Source: Synechococcus sp. BO 8801
GTDB taxonomy: Bacteria > Cyanobacteriota > Cyanobacteriia > PCC-6307 > Cyanobiaceae
NCBI RefSeq assembly: GCF_002252675.1
Contig: NZ_NQKY01000008.1
Coordinates: 46,317 to 110,316, forward strand
Reading direction: 5' to 3'
Length of the DNA stretch: 64,000 nucleotides
Shown here: positions 10,025 to 20,468 of the stretch, in pieces
Layout of the letters: each line of letters starts with the position of its first letter
How positions within the stretch are numbered: the stretch's first letter is position 1
Translations under genes and position numbers: made by a program
Notes under the pieces: generated by a model
Seen by the model: the letters and a program-made list of their open reading frames with translations, nothing else
Databases searched by the model: none
Told to the model about the DNA's origin: nothing

Positions 10025-10545
10025 TCGTTGACGATTGAGGCCGTGATCTCGACCGAGGCATCTCCGCACTGCACGATCCGGCCGGTGGGATTGGCCACCA
10101 GGCTGCCGAGCACGAGCTGGGGGTCCGCCGGACGGATCTGGCCGGGCTGGATGTTCATGCAGATGATCGTGGTGATCCTCGGGTTCTGGGTGGGGGTGAG
10201 GAAAGCGGCTCCCACATAGGCATTGAGCTGGCCCATTTTGGGTGACTGGGCCGGAATCACATAGCTGTAGGCCGCTTCGGTGGTGGTGCGGACGGCGTAG
10301 TCGAAGGACGCCGGCAGGGTGATGCCGAAATCCTGCTGGATGTTTGAGACCGTGGCCCGGAAGGCGCCGTTCTTCTGGTAGTAGGTGCGCTGCGCCTCCA
10401 TCATCCGGGCCACGGCGTTGAGCGCCGCCGTCTGATCAGGGCTCGCCTGCGGCTGCGCCCCTGCCCCGGGACAGGCCATGGCGATGCCGAGGCCCAGGGT
10501 GGCGAGCAGCGCCGAGCTGGCGTGGCGGAACAGGGGGGAGGTCAT
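10021..10545 (-). CDS. Type IV pilin-like (G/H family) secreted protein
   Basis: A 174-residue protein with a cleavable-looking signal (SSALLATLGLGIAMACPGAGAQ). A pilin-like helix region follows (LNAVARMMEAQRTYYQKNGAFRATVSNI), then a beta-rich C-terminal half with two cysteines (IICMNI, VQCGDA) that could form a disulfide. The helix and following pattern resemble the cyanobacterial type IV pilin-like G/H family, but the classical prepilin leader (G/FTLIE) is absent. It may therefore be a secreted globular relative and not a fibre subunit. The ATG at 10545 precedes the signal peptide. It is coupled to the AraC gene by ATGA. Confidence 0.65.
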   Translation of the reverse strand: MTSPLFRHASSALLATLGLGIAMACPGAGAQPQASPDQTAALNAVARMMEAQRTYYQKNGAFRATVSNIQQDFGITLPASFDYAVRTTTEAAYSYVIPAQSPKMGQLNAYVGAAFLTPTQNPRITTIICMNIQPGQIRPADPQLVLGSLVANPTGRIVQCGDASVEITASIVNE

Positions 10546-10601
10546 GGGTGAAGGTGCGGAACCAGGGCCGGGGCGTGAACGCAGGCAGGGCCGTGAAGGC
10601 A

Positions 10602-10626
10602 GGCGGCGGTCTGTGCCTCCGCCGCC
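10602..10626 (-). other. GC-rich hairpin upstream of the pilin-like gene
   Basis: A perfect 8 bp inverted repeat (ggcggcgg and ccgccgcc) with a 9 nt loop lies 57-81 nt before the pilin-like start, probably in its 5' leader. It could be an attenuator, a protein-binding element or chance in GC-rich DNA. The rest of 10546-10818, between the divergent pilin-like and FGE genes, shows no gene. Confidence 0.35.
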
Positions 10627-10818
10627 TCCTGGCCTGGGTCTGATCTTGGGACGGATCAGCGTGCCACGTTTCACACCTTTTCTGACAGGATTCGCGCCGC
10701 ATTTCTGCGCCGCTGCGACAGTCTTGCCGTCCTGCGTTCATGGGCCGCCGCAGCCTGTGCCAACGAGTGTGTCGAAGGTGATCGATGCGACCCTGAACCC
10801 CTCTTTCACGCCCCCACA

Positions 10819-11898
10819 ATGCGGGCCGTGAGCCATCCGCAGGGCCCAGCGAATCCGTGCTTGTTCGAATCCTTGCTCGTGCATCGTCCTGAGGCCTGGA
10901 GCTTTCCGGTGCTGGCCGCCCTGCTGATCCTGGCTCTGGGGATGGGGGTGGTGCTGCTGTGGCCCGCTCCCGCCCCGGCGGCGGACCCATGCCCGCCGTC
11001 GATGGCCCCCATCCCCAGCGGTCGCTACCGCATCGGCGCGGCGGGCCGCCTGCCGGAGGAGGCGCCGTCGGAGGCGCCGGTGCGGCTGCAGCCCTTCTGC
11101 ATCGCCCGCACGGAGGTGACCAACCGCGAGTTCGCCGCCTTCGTGGCCGCCACCGGCTACCGCACCCAGGCGGAGCAGCCCCTGCCCCAGGAGCAGTTCC
11201 CGGAGCTGTCCGCCGCCGAGCGCCGCCCCGGCTCGGTGGTGTTCCGGCCGGCGTCCCCCGGAGAGCCCCTGGCGGAGCTCAGCTGGTGGCAGTGGGTGCC
11301 GGGGGCCGACTGGCGCCACCCCGAGGGCCCCGGCAGTTCCATCGACGACCGTCTCGACCATCCGGTGGTGCAGGTGTCGCTGGCGGATGCGGAGGCCTAC
11401 GCGGCCTGGGCCGGCGCCGCCCTCCCCAGCGAGGCCCAGTGGGAATTCGCCGCCCGGGGCGGCCTGCGGGATCGGGCCTTCAGCTGGGGCAACACCTGGC
11501 GGCCAGGCCAGGCCAACACCTGGCAGGGGGAGTTCCCCGTCAGCAACACCGCCGACGATGGCTTCACCGACACCGCTCCGGTGGGCAGCTTCCCCCCCAA
11601 TGGCTACGGGCTCCACGACATGACCGGCAATGTCTGGGAGTGGACGGCGGACTGGTACCGGCCCGGCCACGATCGCCTCGCCGGCCAGGACGACCCGGTG
11701 CTGGCCGACCCGGCCGCCAGCAGCGACCCGCGGGAGCCCGGGGTGGCCAAGCACGTCATCAAGGGGGGCTCCTTCCTGTGCGCCCCGAACTACTGCAGCC
11801 GTTACCGGCCGGCGGCACGGGAGGCCGAAAGCCCCGACACCGGCACCTCCCACATCGGTTTCCGACTCGTTTCCCCTCTACTGACGACCCATGGCTGA
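10819..11898 (+). CDS. Formylglycine-generating enzyme (SUMF1 family), membrane-anchored
   Basis: A 359-residue FGE-sulfatase domain protein. It should convert the cysteine of a sulfatase CxPxR motif to formylglycine, using oxygen. An N-terminal hydrophobic helix (FPVLAALLILALGMGVVLLW) places the catalytic domain outside the cytosol. Domain landmarks are IARTEVTNREFAAFVAATGY, LPSEAQWEFAARGGL, LHDMTGNVWEWTADWY and the active-site region with Cys321 and Cys326 in the CX4C spacing of aerobic FGEs (SFLCAPNYCSRYR). The gene overlaps the following sulfatase gene by 8 nt. That sulfatase carries the target motif and is the obvious substrate. Confidence 0.92.
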   Translation: MRAVSHPQGPANPCLFESLLVHRPEAWSFPVLAALLILALGMGVVLLWPAPAPAADPCPPSMAPIPSGRYRIGAAGRLPEEAPSEAPVRLQPFCIARTEVTNREFAAFVAATGYRTQAEQPLPQEQFPELSAAERRPGSVVFRPASPGEPLAELSWWQWVPGADWRHPEGPGSSIDDRLDHPVVQVSLADAEAYAAWAGAALPSEAQWEFAARGGLRDRAFSWGNTWRPGQANTWQGEFPVSNTADDGFTDTAPVGSFPPNGYGLHDMTGNVWEWTADWYRPGHDRLAGQDDPVLADPAASSDPREPGVAKHVIKGGSFLCAPNYCSRYRPAAREAESPDTGTSHIGFRLVSPLLTTHG

Positions 11899-14455
11899 AC
11901 GGCCCCTGTCCCGCCTGAGCGTCGCGCTCGGCCGCCTGCTGCGGCGCCTGGTGCCGGCGTGCCTGGCCCTAGCCCTGGTGGGCTGGTCGTTCAGGGCCGT
12001 GCCGGCCCTGGCCCAGCGGATCACCGGCACGCCCGGAGCCCCCAATGCCACCACCACGATCTCCGGCACCCAGCTGCCCGCCCCGGCGCCCCCCTTCGGC
12101 GGGGTGATCAAGGACGGGGCGCTGCAGTCGAAGCCCTGGTGGGCGCCCCGTGTGGTGCCGCCCCAAAGCGCGCCCAACGTGCTGCTGATCATCACCGACG
12201 ACGCCGGTTTCGGCGTGCCCAGCACCTTCGGCGGGGTGATCCCCACCCCGGCCATGGACCGCGTCGCCAAGGCGGGACTCCGGTACAACCGCATGTTCTC
12301 CACGGCGCTGTGCTCCCCCACCCGCGCCGCCCTGATCACCGGCCGCAACCACCACTCCGCCGGTTTCGGGGTGGTCTCGGAACAGTCCACCGGCTTCCCC
12401 GGCTACAACAGCATCATCGAGCCCGACAAGGCCACGATCGGCCGCCTGCTCAAGGACAACGGCTACTCCACGGCATGGTTCGGCAAGGATCACAACACCC
12501 CCGCCTTCCAGGCCAGCCAGAGCGGGCCCTTCGATCAGTGGCCCACCGGCATGGGGTTCGAATACTTCTACGGCTTTGTGGGCGGTGACGCCAACCAGTG
12601 GCAGCCCAACCTGTTCCGCAACACCACCCAGATCTATCCCTTTGAGGGAAAGGAGCCCGGCAGCTGGAACCTGGTGACAGAGATGGCCGATGACGCCATC
12701 GACTACATGGCGAGGATGCACCAGATCAACCCCAGCAAGCCGCTGTTCATCAAGTACGCCCCCGGGGCCACCCACGCGCCCCACCACCCCACCAAGGAGT
12801 GGGTGGAGCGGATCCATGCGATGCATCTGTTTGATGACGGCTACGAGAAACTGAGGGAGCGCATCTTCGCCAACCAGAAGAAGCTCGGCGTGATCCCCAA
12901 GGACGCCAAGCTCGATCCCTGGCCCGCCGATGTGATCACCCCCTGGGACAAATTGAGCCCGGAGGCTCAGAAGCTGTTCATCCGTCAGGTGGAGGTGTTC
13001 GCCGCCTATGCCGCCTACAGCGACTACGAAATCGGCCGGGTGATCCAGCAGTTCGACGACCTCGGCAAGCTCGACAACACGCTGATCATCTACATCAACG
13101 GCGACAACGGCACCAGTGCCGAAGGCGGTCCCCTGGGCACCCCCAATGAAGTGGCCTGGTTCAACGGCCTCAGCAAGCTGCCCGTCGAGGTGCAGATGAA
13201 GTTCTACGACGCGTGGGGCACCGAGCTCACCTACAACCACATGTCGGCGGGCTGGTCATGGGCCTTCGATACTCCGTTCAGCTGGTTCAAGCAGAACGCC
13301 TCCCGGCTCGGTGGTGTGAACCAGAACATGGTGGTGTCGTGGCCGGCGCGCATCAAGGACAAGGGCGGTCTGCGCGAGCAGTTCGTGCATGTGATCGATG
13401 TGGTGCCCACGATCCTCGAGGCGGCCGGCCTGAAGGCGCCGGAGGTGGTGGACGGCTTCCCGCAGAAGCCGATCGAAGGCACCAGTTTCCTATACACCTT
13501 CGATGGCAAGAATGCCAAGGTGCCCTCGCGCCACAAGACCCAGTACTTCGAGATGATGGGCCAGTGGGCGCTCTACAACGAGGGCTGGCTGCTGAGCACC
13601 AAGGTGAACCGGGCCCCCTGGGATGCCTTCGGCCCGGCGAACCCCGATCCGCTCAACAACCAGACGCTGGAGCTCTACGACCTCAACCGTGACTTCAGCC
13701 AGACCACCGACCTGGCGACCCAGAATCCGCAGAAGGTGAAGGAGATGAAGGCGGCGTTCATCGCCGAGGCCAACAAGTACCAGGTGTTCCCGCTCGATGC
13801 TTCGGTGGCGGCGCGCATCGTGGCGCCCCGGCCCAACATCACCGCCGGCCGCAGCGAATTCGTCTACACCCATCCAATGGTGGGCCTGCCCCAGGGGGCG
13901 TCGCCCATGCTGCTCAACACCTCCTACACCGTCAGCGCCGACATCGAGGTGCCGGCCGGCGGCGCCGAGGGCATGCTGCTCACCTCCGGCGGCCGCTTCG
14001 GCGGCTACGGCTTCTACCTTAAGAACAGCAGGCCTGTGTGGGTCTGGAACATGGTCGATCTGGAGCGCCTCAAGTGGGAGGGCACCGAGGCCCTTGCCCC
14101 CGGCAAGCACAAGGTGGAGTTCGATTTCGTCTATGACGGCAAGGGGGCCGGCACCCTGGCCTTCAACGACTTCAGTGGCGTCGGCCGCCCGGGCACCGGC
14201 ACCCTAAAGGTGGACGGCAAGGCGGTGGCCACCAAAACCATGGCCAAGACCCTGCCGATGATCCTGCAGTGGGACGAAAGCTTCGACATCGGCTCCGACA
14301 CCCTCACCGGCGTCAACGACGCCGACTACCAGCCGCCGTTCCGCTTCACCGGCACCCTCGACAAGCTCACTCTCAAGCTGGATCGGCCCAAGCTGTCGCC
14401 GGAGGAGATCAGGAGCCTGGAGGCGGCGATGCGCACGAAGGCGGCGAGTGAGTGA
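11891..14455 (+). CDS. Arylsulfatase (type I, formylglycine-dependent) with C-terminal beta-sandwich domain
   Basis: An 854-residue exported sulfatase that hydrolyses sulfate esters. A signal peptide ends near ALA-Q at about residue 42. The alkaline-phosphatase-like core shows NVLLIITDDAGFGVPSTFGG (metal-binding Asp pair), the modification motif CSPTR at Cys141-Arg145 followed by AALITGRN, and YINGDNGTS. After the core, roughly residues 640-830 form a LamG-like beta-sandwich (NTSYTVSADIEVP, FDFVYDGKGAGTLAF) that may bind substrate. Its start lies within the end of the FGE gene, so the two are translationally coupled. The natural substrate is not evident; sulfated polysaccharide or an aryl sulfate are options. 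Confidence 0.93.
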   Translation: MAERPLSRLSVALGRLLRRLVPACLALALVGWSFRAVPALAQRITGTPGAPNATTTISGTQLPAPAPPFGGVIKDGALQSKPWWAPRVVPPQSAPNVLLIITDDAGFGVPSTFGGVIPTPAMDRVAKAGLRYNRMFSTALCSPTRAALITGRNHHSAGFGVVSEQSTGFPGYNSIIEPDKATIGRLLKDNGYSTAWFGKDHNTPAFQASQSGPFDQWPTGMGFEYFYGFVGGDANQWQPNLFRNTTQIYPFEGKEPGSWNLVTEMADDAIDYMARMHQINPSKPLFIKYAPGATHAPHHPTKEWVERIHAMHLFDDGYEKLRERIFANQKKLGVIPKDAKLDPWPADVITPWDKLSPEAQKLFIRQVEVFAAYAAYSDYEIGRVIQQFDDLGKLDNTLIIYINGDNGTSAEGGPLGTPNEVAWFNGLSKLPVEVQMKFYDAWGTELTYNHMSAGWSWAFDTPFSWFKQNASRLGGVNQNMVVSWPARIKDKGGLREQFVHVIDVVPTILEAAGLKAPEVVDGFPQKPIEGTSFLYTFDGKNAKVPSRHKTQYFEMMGQWALYNEGWLLSTKVNRAPWDAFGPANPDPLNNQTLELYDLNRDFSQTTDLATQNPQKVKEMKAAFIAEANKYQVFPLDASVAARIVAPRPNITAGRSEFVYTHPMVGLPQGASPMLLNTSYTVSADIEVPAGGAEGMLLTSGGRFGGYGFYLKNSRPVWVWNMVDLERLKWEGTEALAPGKHKVEFDFVYDGKGAGTLAFNDFSGVGRPGTGTLKVDGKAVATKTMAKTLPMILQWDESFDIGSDTLTGVNDADYQPPFRFTGTLDKLTLKLDRPKLSPEEIRSLEAAMRTKAASE

Positions 14456-14462
14456 GTGAGGC

Positions 14463-14477
14463 GGGGGGCCACCCCCC
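14463..14477. terminator. GC hairpin between convergent genes
   Basis: A perfect 6 bp G/C stem with a 3 nt loop lies 8 nt after the sulfatase stop and 10 nt past the stop of the convergent small secreted protein gene. No T tract follows on either strand, so a bidirectional terminator is possible but weakly supported. Confidence 0.35.
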
Positions 14478-14486
14478 TGACGGGGC

Positions 14487-14888
14487 TCAGGGCCTGGCTG
14501 GGCAGAGCCGCCGCCATTCCCCCAGGGCCTCTCCGGCGGGGTAGTACTTGCGCAGGCCCATCGCCGCGTCGTAGCGCTGCTTCTGCGGCGAGCCGGCCCA
14601 GGTGGCGGCGGGGCAGGGCTGGGGAGCGGCTCCAGCCTTGGGCAGCTGTTCGGCCGCATCCACCCCCAGCCGCAGCCGGAACAGGCCTTCCTGGCCGTAC
14701 TGCTGGCGGAAGGCCTCCCGATCGATCGGTGCCAGGGAGCTGTTGTTGGGTTCCACGATCCCCTGCGCCTGGCCGATGGACGGGACGAGCAGGGCCAGTC
14801 CCGCCGCGAGGCCTGCGGCCCGACGTCGCCGCCATGGGGCCCGGGGGGAACGGGTGGTCAAGGGGCAGCGGGCAGGAGATCCGGCCAT
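14487..14888 (-). CDS. Small secreted hypothetical protein
   Basis: A protein of about 133 residues with an Arg-rich n-region and hydrophobic core (PWRRRRAAGLAAGLALLVPSIGQAQG), giving a mature part of about 90 residues. The mature part has two cysteines (PCPAATW, RRLCPARP) and Tyr-rich stretches (RQQYGQEGLFRLRLGVD, RYDAAMGLRKYYP). I recognise no family. The start could be the ATG at 14888 or one at 14915. A longer start would run into the tRNA terminator and is unlikely. It lies just downstream of tRNA-Ala on the same strand. Confidence 0.65.
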   Translation of the reverse strand: MAGSPARCPLTTRSPRAPWRRRRAAGLAAGLALLVPSIGQAQGIVEPNNSSLAPIDREAFRQQYGQEGLFRLRLGVDAAEQLPKAGAAPQPCPAATWAGSPQKQRYDAAMGLRKYYPAGEALGEWRRLCPARP

Positions 14889-14967
14889 CCTGTCGGCTGC
14901 ACTGGCGCCGGCCATTTCCGGCTCAGCCAGCTTGCCCACAGCACCAAGGCCCCCCAGGGGCCCGATC

Positions 14968-14991
14968 AAAAAACCCCCAGGGGAGCCCTGG
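14968..14991 (-). terminator. Terminator downstream of tRNA-Ala
   Basis: On the minus strand, 10 nt past the tRNA 3' end, the stem CCAGGG/CCCTGG with a 3 nt loop is followed by GGG and six T residues. This is a convincing intrinsic terminator. It separates the tRNA from the small secreted protein gene. Confidence 0.8.
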
Positions 14992-15001
14992 ATCAAGGAA
15001 A

Positions 15002-15074
15002 TGGAGCCAAGCGGACTCGAACCGCTGACCCCCTGCATGCCATGCAGGTGCTCTACCAGCTGAGCTATGGCCCC
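15002..15074 (-). tRNA. tRNA-Ala(GGC)
   Basis: A 73 nt tRNA starting GGGGCCATAGCTCAG and ending TTGGCTCCA. The acceptor stem contains the G3:U70 pair that defines alanine identity. The D-arm (AGCTCAGCTGGTAGAGC) and T-arm (GCGGTTCGAGTCCGC) are standard. The anticodon stem CCTGC/GCAGG carries the loop ATGGCAT, giving anticodon GGC, which reads GCC codons and suits this GC-rich genome. CCA is not encoded. There is no intron. Confidence 0.96.
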
Positions 15075-15141
15075 ATTGGTGCGCCGGTTTCCCGGTGCTT
15101 GAGGAGCTTACAACGTGGCCGATCCCACCCCTCGGGCGTGC

Positions 15142-15756
15142 TCACACCTGACGCCAGACCGCCACCAGGCGGCCCTGCACGCTCACCTGGTCGGCGGGCA
15201 GGAGGATCGGTGCGTAGGCGGGGTTGGCGGCCTCCAGCCGCACCTGGGCCCCCTGGCGGTGGAAGTGCTTGAGGGTGGTGCCGCTGCCGGGCACCAGGGC
15301 GCTCACGATCGTGCCCTCCCGTAGCCGGGAGGGATCAGCCACGGGCTCCATCAGCACCACGTCGCCATCGGCGATGTGGGCGTCCACCATCGAGTCGCCG
15401 TTGACGGTGAGGGCGAACAGGCCGCGGGTGTCGAGCACCGGGGCCAGATCGAGGTGCTCCTGCACGTCGTCGAAGGTTTCCACCAGGCCGCCGGCCGCCA
15501 CGGCCCCGAGCACGGGGATGCCCGCGGGGGCGTGGCCCAGGAGCTGGAGCGTGCGGGCCTGGCCCTCCTGCCAGGTGATCCAGCCCTTCTGCTGCAGGTG
15601 GCGCAGGCGGCTCTGGATCGGCGCCGGCGACCGCAGGCCCATGGCCTCCATCATCTGGCGGATCGAGGGGCTGTGGCGGTGGCTGCCGATGTAGTCGGCG
15701 AGCCAGTCGTAGAGCTGCCGCTGGGCCTCGGTGAGCTCCTGGTGGGTGGCGACCAC
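15142..15756 (-). CDS. lexA: LexA repressor
   Basis: A 204-residue LexA with an N-terminal winged helix (SPSIRQMMEAMGLRSPAPIQSRLRHL) and a C-terminal S24 peptidase domain. Self-cleavage features are present: the Ala88-Gly89 bond in AVAAGG, Ser122 in NGDSMVD and Lys163 in TTLKHF. It can therefore act as a RecA-stimulated self-cleaving repressor, unlike some beta-cyanobacterial LexA proteins that lack these residues. The start is GTG at 15756. A near-consensus LexA box lies just upstream, suggesting autoregulation. Confidence 0.95.
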   Translation of the reverse strand: MVATHQELTEAQRQLYDWLADYIGSHRHSPSIRQMMEAMGLRSPAPIQSRLRHLQQKGWITWQEGQARTLQLLGHAPAGIPVLGAVAAGGLVETFDDVQEHLDLAPVLDTRGLFALTVNGDSMVDAHIADGDVVLMEPVADPSRLREGTIVSALVPGSGTTLKHFHRQGAQVRLEAANPAYAPILLPADQVSVQGRLVAVWRQV

Positions 15757-15760
15757 GGGC

Positions 15761-15774
15761 AGTACGGATGAACC
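15761..15774. promoter_or_regulatory. Candidate LexA operator in front of lexA
   Basis: The sequence agtacggatgaacc matches 13 of 14 positions of the cyanobacterial LexA box as I recall it (RGTACNNNDGTWCB), with A in place of T in the second half-site. It lies 5 nt upstream of the GTG start, where bound repressor would block initiation. Confidence 0.45.
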
Positions 15775-15853
15775 ACTCCCTTTCTGCCATCCCGCGCGCG
15801 GTTTGTCCAGGGCCGGGCCTGCCGCTGCCCTCCGGAGCCCGCCGGTGGCGCCC

Positions 15854-16816
15854 TCAGTCGCTGACGCCCCCCAGCAGGGTGGCGAGCAGGGCCTGCTGCA
15901 CGTGCAGGCGGTTCTCCGCCTGGTCGAACACCCGGCTGGCGGCCCCCTCGATCACACCGGCGCTGATCTCCTCACCCCGGTGGGCGGGGAGACAGTGCAG
16001 CACGATCGCCCGCGGATCGGCCTCGGCCAGCAGGTCCTCGTCGAGGCACCAGCCGCTGAAGGCCTGCTCCCGCTGGGCCTGCTCCTCCTCCTGGCCCATG
16101 GAGGCCCAGACATCGGTGTAGAGGACATGGGCCCCCCGGGCCGTCGCCACGGGGTCCTGCAGCACCGTGATCGAGCTCCGCCCGCCGCTGAGGGTCCGGG
16201 CCTGCTCCACCACCGCCGGGCTGGGGGCGAAACCGTCGGGGCTGCCGATGCGCACGTCCATCCCCAGCAGGGCCCCGACGAGCATCAGCGAGTGGGCCAT
16301 GTTGTTGCCATCGCCCACGTAGGCCAGGGTGAGGCCGTGCAGGTCGGTGGGGCCGTGGCCGAAGCTCTCCTGGATCGTCAGGGCATCGGCCAGGGCCTGG
16401 CAGGGGTGCTCCAGGTCGGTGAGGGCGTTGATCACCGGGATCGAGGCCCAGTGGGCGTAGTCGACCAGGTCCTCCTGGGCGAAGGTGCGGATCGCCAGGG
16501 CATCGCAGTAGCGGCTCAGCACCCGGGCCGTGTCGGCGATCGGCTCGCCCCGCCCCACCTGGGTGACGGCTGGGTTGAGGTCGATCGTCTGGCCGCCCAG
16601 CCGGGCCATGGCGACGATGAAGCTCACCCTCGTGCGGGTGGAGGCCTTGGAGAAGATCAGCCCCAGCACCCGGCCGGCCAGGTCGATACGCCGCTCACCG
16701 CCCTTCAGGTGGCGGGCCAGCTCCAGCAGGGCGAGGGTCTGGGGACCGTCGAGGTCGGCCGAGGAGAGCAGGTCGCCGCCCTTGAGGGCGGCGAGCGGGG
16801 CTGAGGGGGACACCAT
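15854..16816 (-). CDS. argF: Ornithine carbamoyltransferase
   Basis: ArgF, 320 residues, makes citrulline from ornithine and carbamoyl phosphate in arginine synthesis. The carbamoyl-phosphate site STRTR is at residues 59-63 (FSKASTRTRVSF). HPCQALADALTIQE, the ornithine-loop region (VWASMGQEEE) and the catalytic HCLPAHRG motif are all intact. The length is normal and the start is ATG. It lies in a run of minus-strand genes, but the intergenic distances (45 nt to the GT39-like gene, 97 nt to lexA) leave the operon structure open. Confidence 0.96.
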   Translation of the reverse strand: MVSPSAPLAALKGGDLLSSADLDGPQTLALLELARHLKGGERRIDLAGRVLGLIFSKASTRTRVSFIVAMARLGGQTIDLNPAVTQVGRGEPIADTARVLSRYCDALAIRTFAQEDLVDYAHWASIPVINALTDLEHPCQALADALTIQESFGHGPTDLHGLTLAYVGDGNNMAHSLMLVGALLGMDVRIGSPDGFAPSPAVVEQARTLSGGRSSITVLQDPVATARGAHVLYTDVWASMGQEEEQAQREQAFSGWCLDEDLLAEADPRAIVLHCLPAHRGEEISAGVIEGAASRVFDQAENRLHVQQALLATLLGGVSD

Positions 16817-16862
16817 GGCCCACGTCCCAAAGAACCCTTATGCGAGATCGACCCCCCCCACG

Positions 16863-18401
16863 TCAAGGGGGACAGGGGCGCAGGCCGTGGCGCGCGGGCT
16901 GCGCCGGGCTGGTGCGGGGCAGCAGGATGAACGAGGTGGCCTGCCAGGCTCCCGGCGCTTCCCAGCAGGCCAGCTGCGGGTTGGCGGCGCCCAGCTCCTC
17001 CATCCATTCCCGGCTGCCGTGGAACGCCAGCAGCGGCTGCTGCAGGGGCCCGGGGTCCGCTGTGTCCCGTTCCGTCAGATCCCGCAGCTGGCCGGGCCGG
17101 AAGTAGGTGCCCATCAGGGCATCGGTGCGCCAGCCCGTGCTCCAGCAACCACCGGCGCAGAGGCCGGTGCTGTTCACGAAGGCCGCCATGGCCCGATAGT
17201 TCTCCAGTGGTGTCTGTTTCTCGGCCAGCAAGCGCTGGCCGGTCCGCAGCTGCAGCAGCAGCACGGCGGCGAGCAGAACGGCCAGGCAGCGGCGGCGGAA
17301 GCGGCCCAGACCGGCACTGAGCTCCCAGCCCGTCCCCACCAGGTAGGCCACGGCCGGCAGCACCACGATGGTGTAGCGGGCCTGGCTCATGGGCTTGATC
17401 GGATCGATCACCAGCATCAGCGCCAGGAACAGGCCGATCACCAGCAGCAGGTAGCGGGCCTCCCCCAGGGCCTGGGGCAGCTGGTGGGTCGGCCCCACGA
17501 GGAAGCGGCGCAGGTTCCGCCAGGAGCCGAAGGCGCAGCCGATCCCCACGGCCAGGCCGACCAGGCCCAGGACGGCCAGGTCTCTCTGGTCCAGGTCCAG
17601 CACGGGAAGCAGGCCGCGGCTGAACTGCTCCAGGGTGCCGATGATCGGCGTCACCTCGATCCAGTCGATCCGGTCGAACTTGGCGCTGATCGAACTGGTC
17701 AGCCCATGGCCGAGGGGCGGCAGCAGCAGCAGCAGCCCCAGGCCGAGCGCGTCCCGCCGTCGCCGCAGCACCCGTCCATCAGCGGCGCTCACCGCCAGCA
17801 CCACCAGCACGAACAGCAGCGAGAAGTAGTGCGTCAGGGACAGCAGCACGCAGGCCAGAGCGAAGCCCCAGCGCAGGGCGGCCTCGTGGCGTCCCGGCCG
17901 CTGGCGCAGCAGCAGGGCCGTGCCCAGCATCAGCGTCGACAGCGCCAGTGAGAGGGCGTAACTGCGCGCCTCCTGGGCATAGAAGAGGAAGGAGGGGCTG
18001 GTGCCCAGGAAAGCCACCGTCGCAAGACGGCGACCGCTGCCGCGTCCGGAACTGCCCAGGGCCGCCGTCACCAGGCCGAGGGCGGCGATCAGAAAGCTGA
18101 GGCTGCGGGTGGCGCTCTCTCCGCCGCCGAAGATCCCGATCCAGAGCTTCAGCAGGACCTGGTAGAGGGGGGGATGGGTATCGGGGAGCAGCCAGTCCTG
18201 GAACAGCACGCCCCAGTCGGCGCTGCTGGCGGCCACCGACCAGATCTCATCGGACCAGTAGGAATAGGCCGTGGTCAGCCCCTGTCCGGCTGCCCAGAGG
18301 CAACCCAGGATCAGGACGGCGGTCAGAAGTCGCCGGGGAGGGCGCTGGAGCGGTCGGGTGGCGGGTGGGGGCCCCGAAGGCTCTGTCCCGACCACCATCA
18401 C
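16863..18401 (-). CDS. GT39-like membrane glycosyltransferase
   Basis: A 512-residue polytopic membrane protein with about ten hydrophobic segments. The first outside loop carries the acidic motif YSYWSDEIWSV, followed by DTHPPLYQVLLKLW. This pattern is typical of the dolichyl-/undecaprenyl-phosphate-sugar dependent GT39/ArnT superfamily. It likely transfers a sugar from a lipid carrier to a lipid or protein on the periplasmic side. The C-terminal soluble part of about 110 residues contains several cysteines (GLCAGGCWS). The acceptor is unknown. It follows ftsH on the same strand. Confidence 0.82.
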   Translation of the reverse strand: MMVVGTEPSGPPPATRPLQRPPRRLLTAVLILGCLWAAGQGLTTAYSYWSDEIWSVAASSADWGVLFQDWLLPDTHPPLYQVLLKLWIGIFGGGESATRSLSFLIAALGLVTAALGSSGRGSGRRLATVAFLGTSPSFLFYAQEARSYALSLALSTLMLGTALLLRQRPGRHEAALRWGFALACVLLSLTHYFSLLFVLVVLAVSAADGRVLRRRRDALGLGLLLLLPPLGHGLTSSISAKFDRIDWIEVTPIIGTLEQFSRGLLPVLDLDQRDLAVLGLVGLAVGIGCAFGSWRNLRRFLVGPTHQLPQALGEARYLLLVIGLFLALMLVIDPIKPMSQARYTIVVLPAVAYLVGTGWELSAGLGRFRRRCLAVLLAAVLLLQLRTGQRLLAEKQTPLENYRAMAAFVNSTGLCAGGCWSTGWRTDALMGTYFRPGQLRDLTERDTADPGPLQQPLLAFHGSREWMEELGAANPQLACWEAPGAWQATSFILLPRTSPAQPARHGLRPCPP

Positions 18402-18422
18402 ACCGCTGCAGGAGACCAGTTT

Positions 18423-18456
18423 CGGGACATTAGGCCTGATTCCCAGGCCCGTCCCG
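18423..18456 (-). terminator. Extended hairpin downstream of ftsH
   Basis: Outer stem CGGGAC/GTCCCG encloses an inner GGCCT/AGGCC stem, 12 nt beyond the ftsH stop. No T run follows. It may terminate ftsH transcription or stabilise its 3' end. Confidence 0.4.
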
Positions 18457-18467
18457 TCGTCTGCTCT

Positions 18468-20363
<1,896 letters not shown>

Positions 20364-20468
20364 GCTGCGCGCAACGTCGAATGGGCCCAAGCTAGGTCTG
20401 GTCGTCACCCGCCGTTCCCACCCCCGGTCGGGAGAACCGAACGCCCCGCCCTCGGCTTCCCACCCCCC

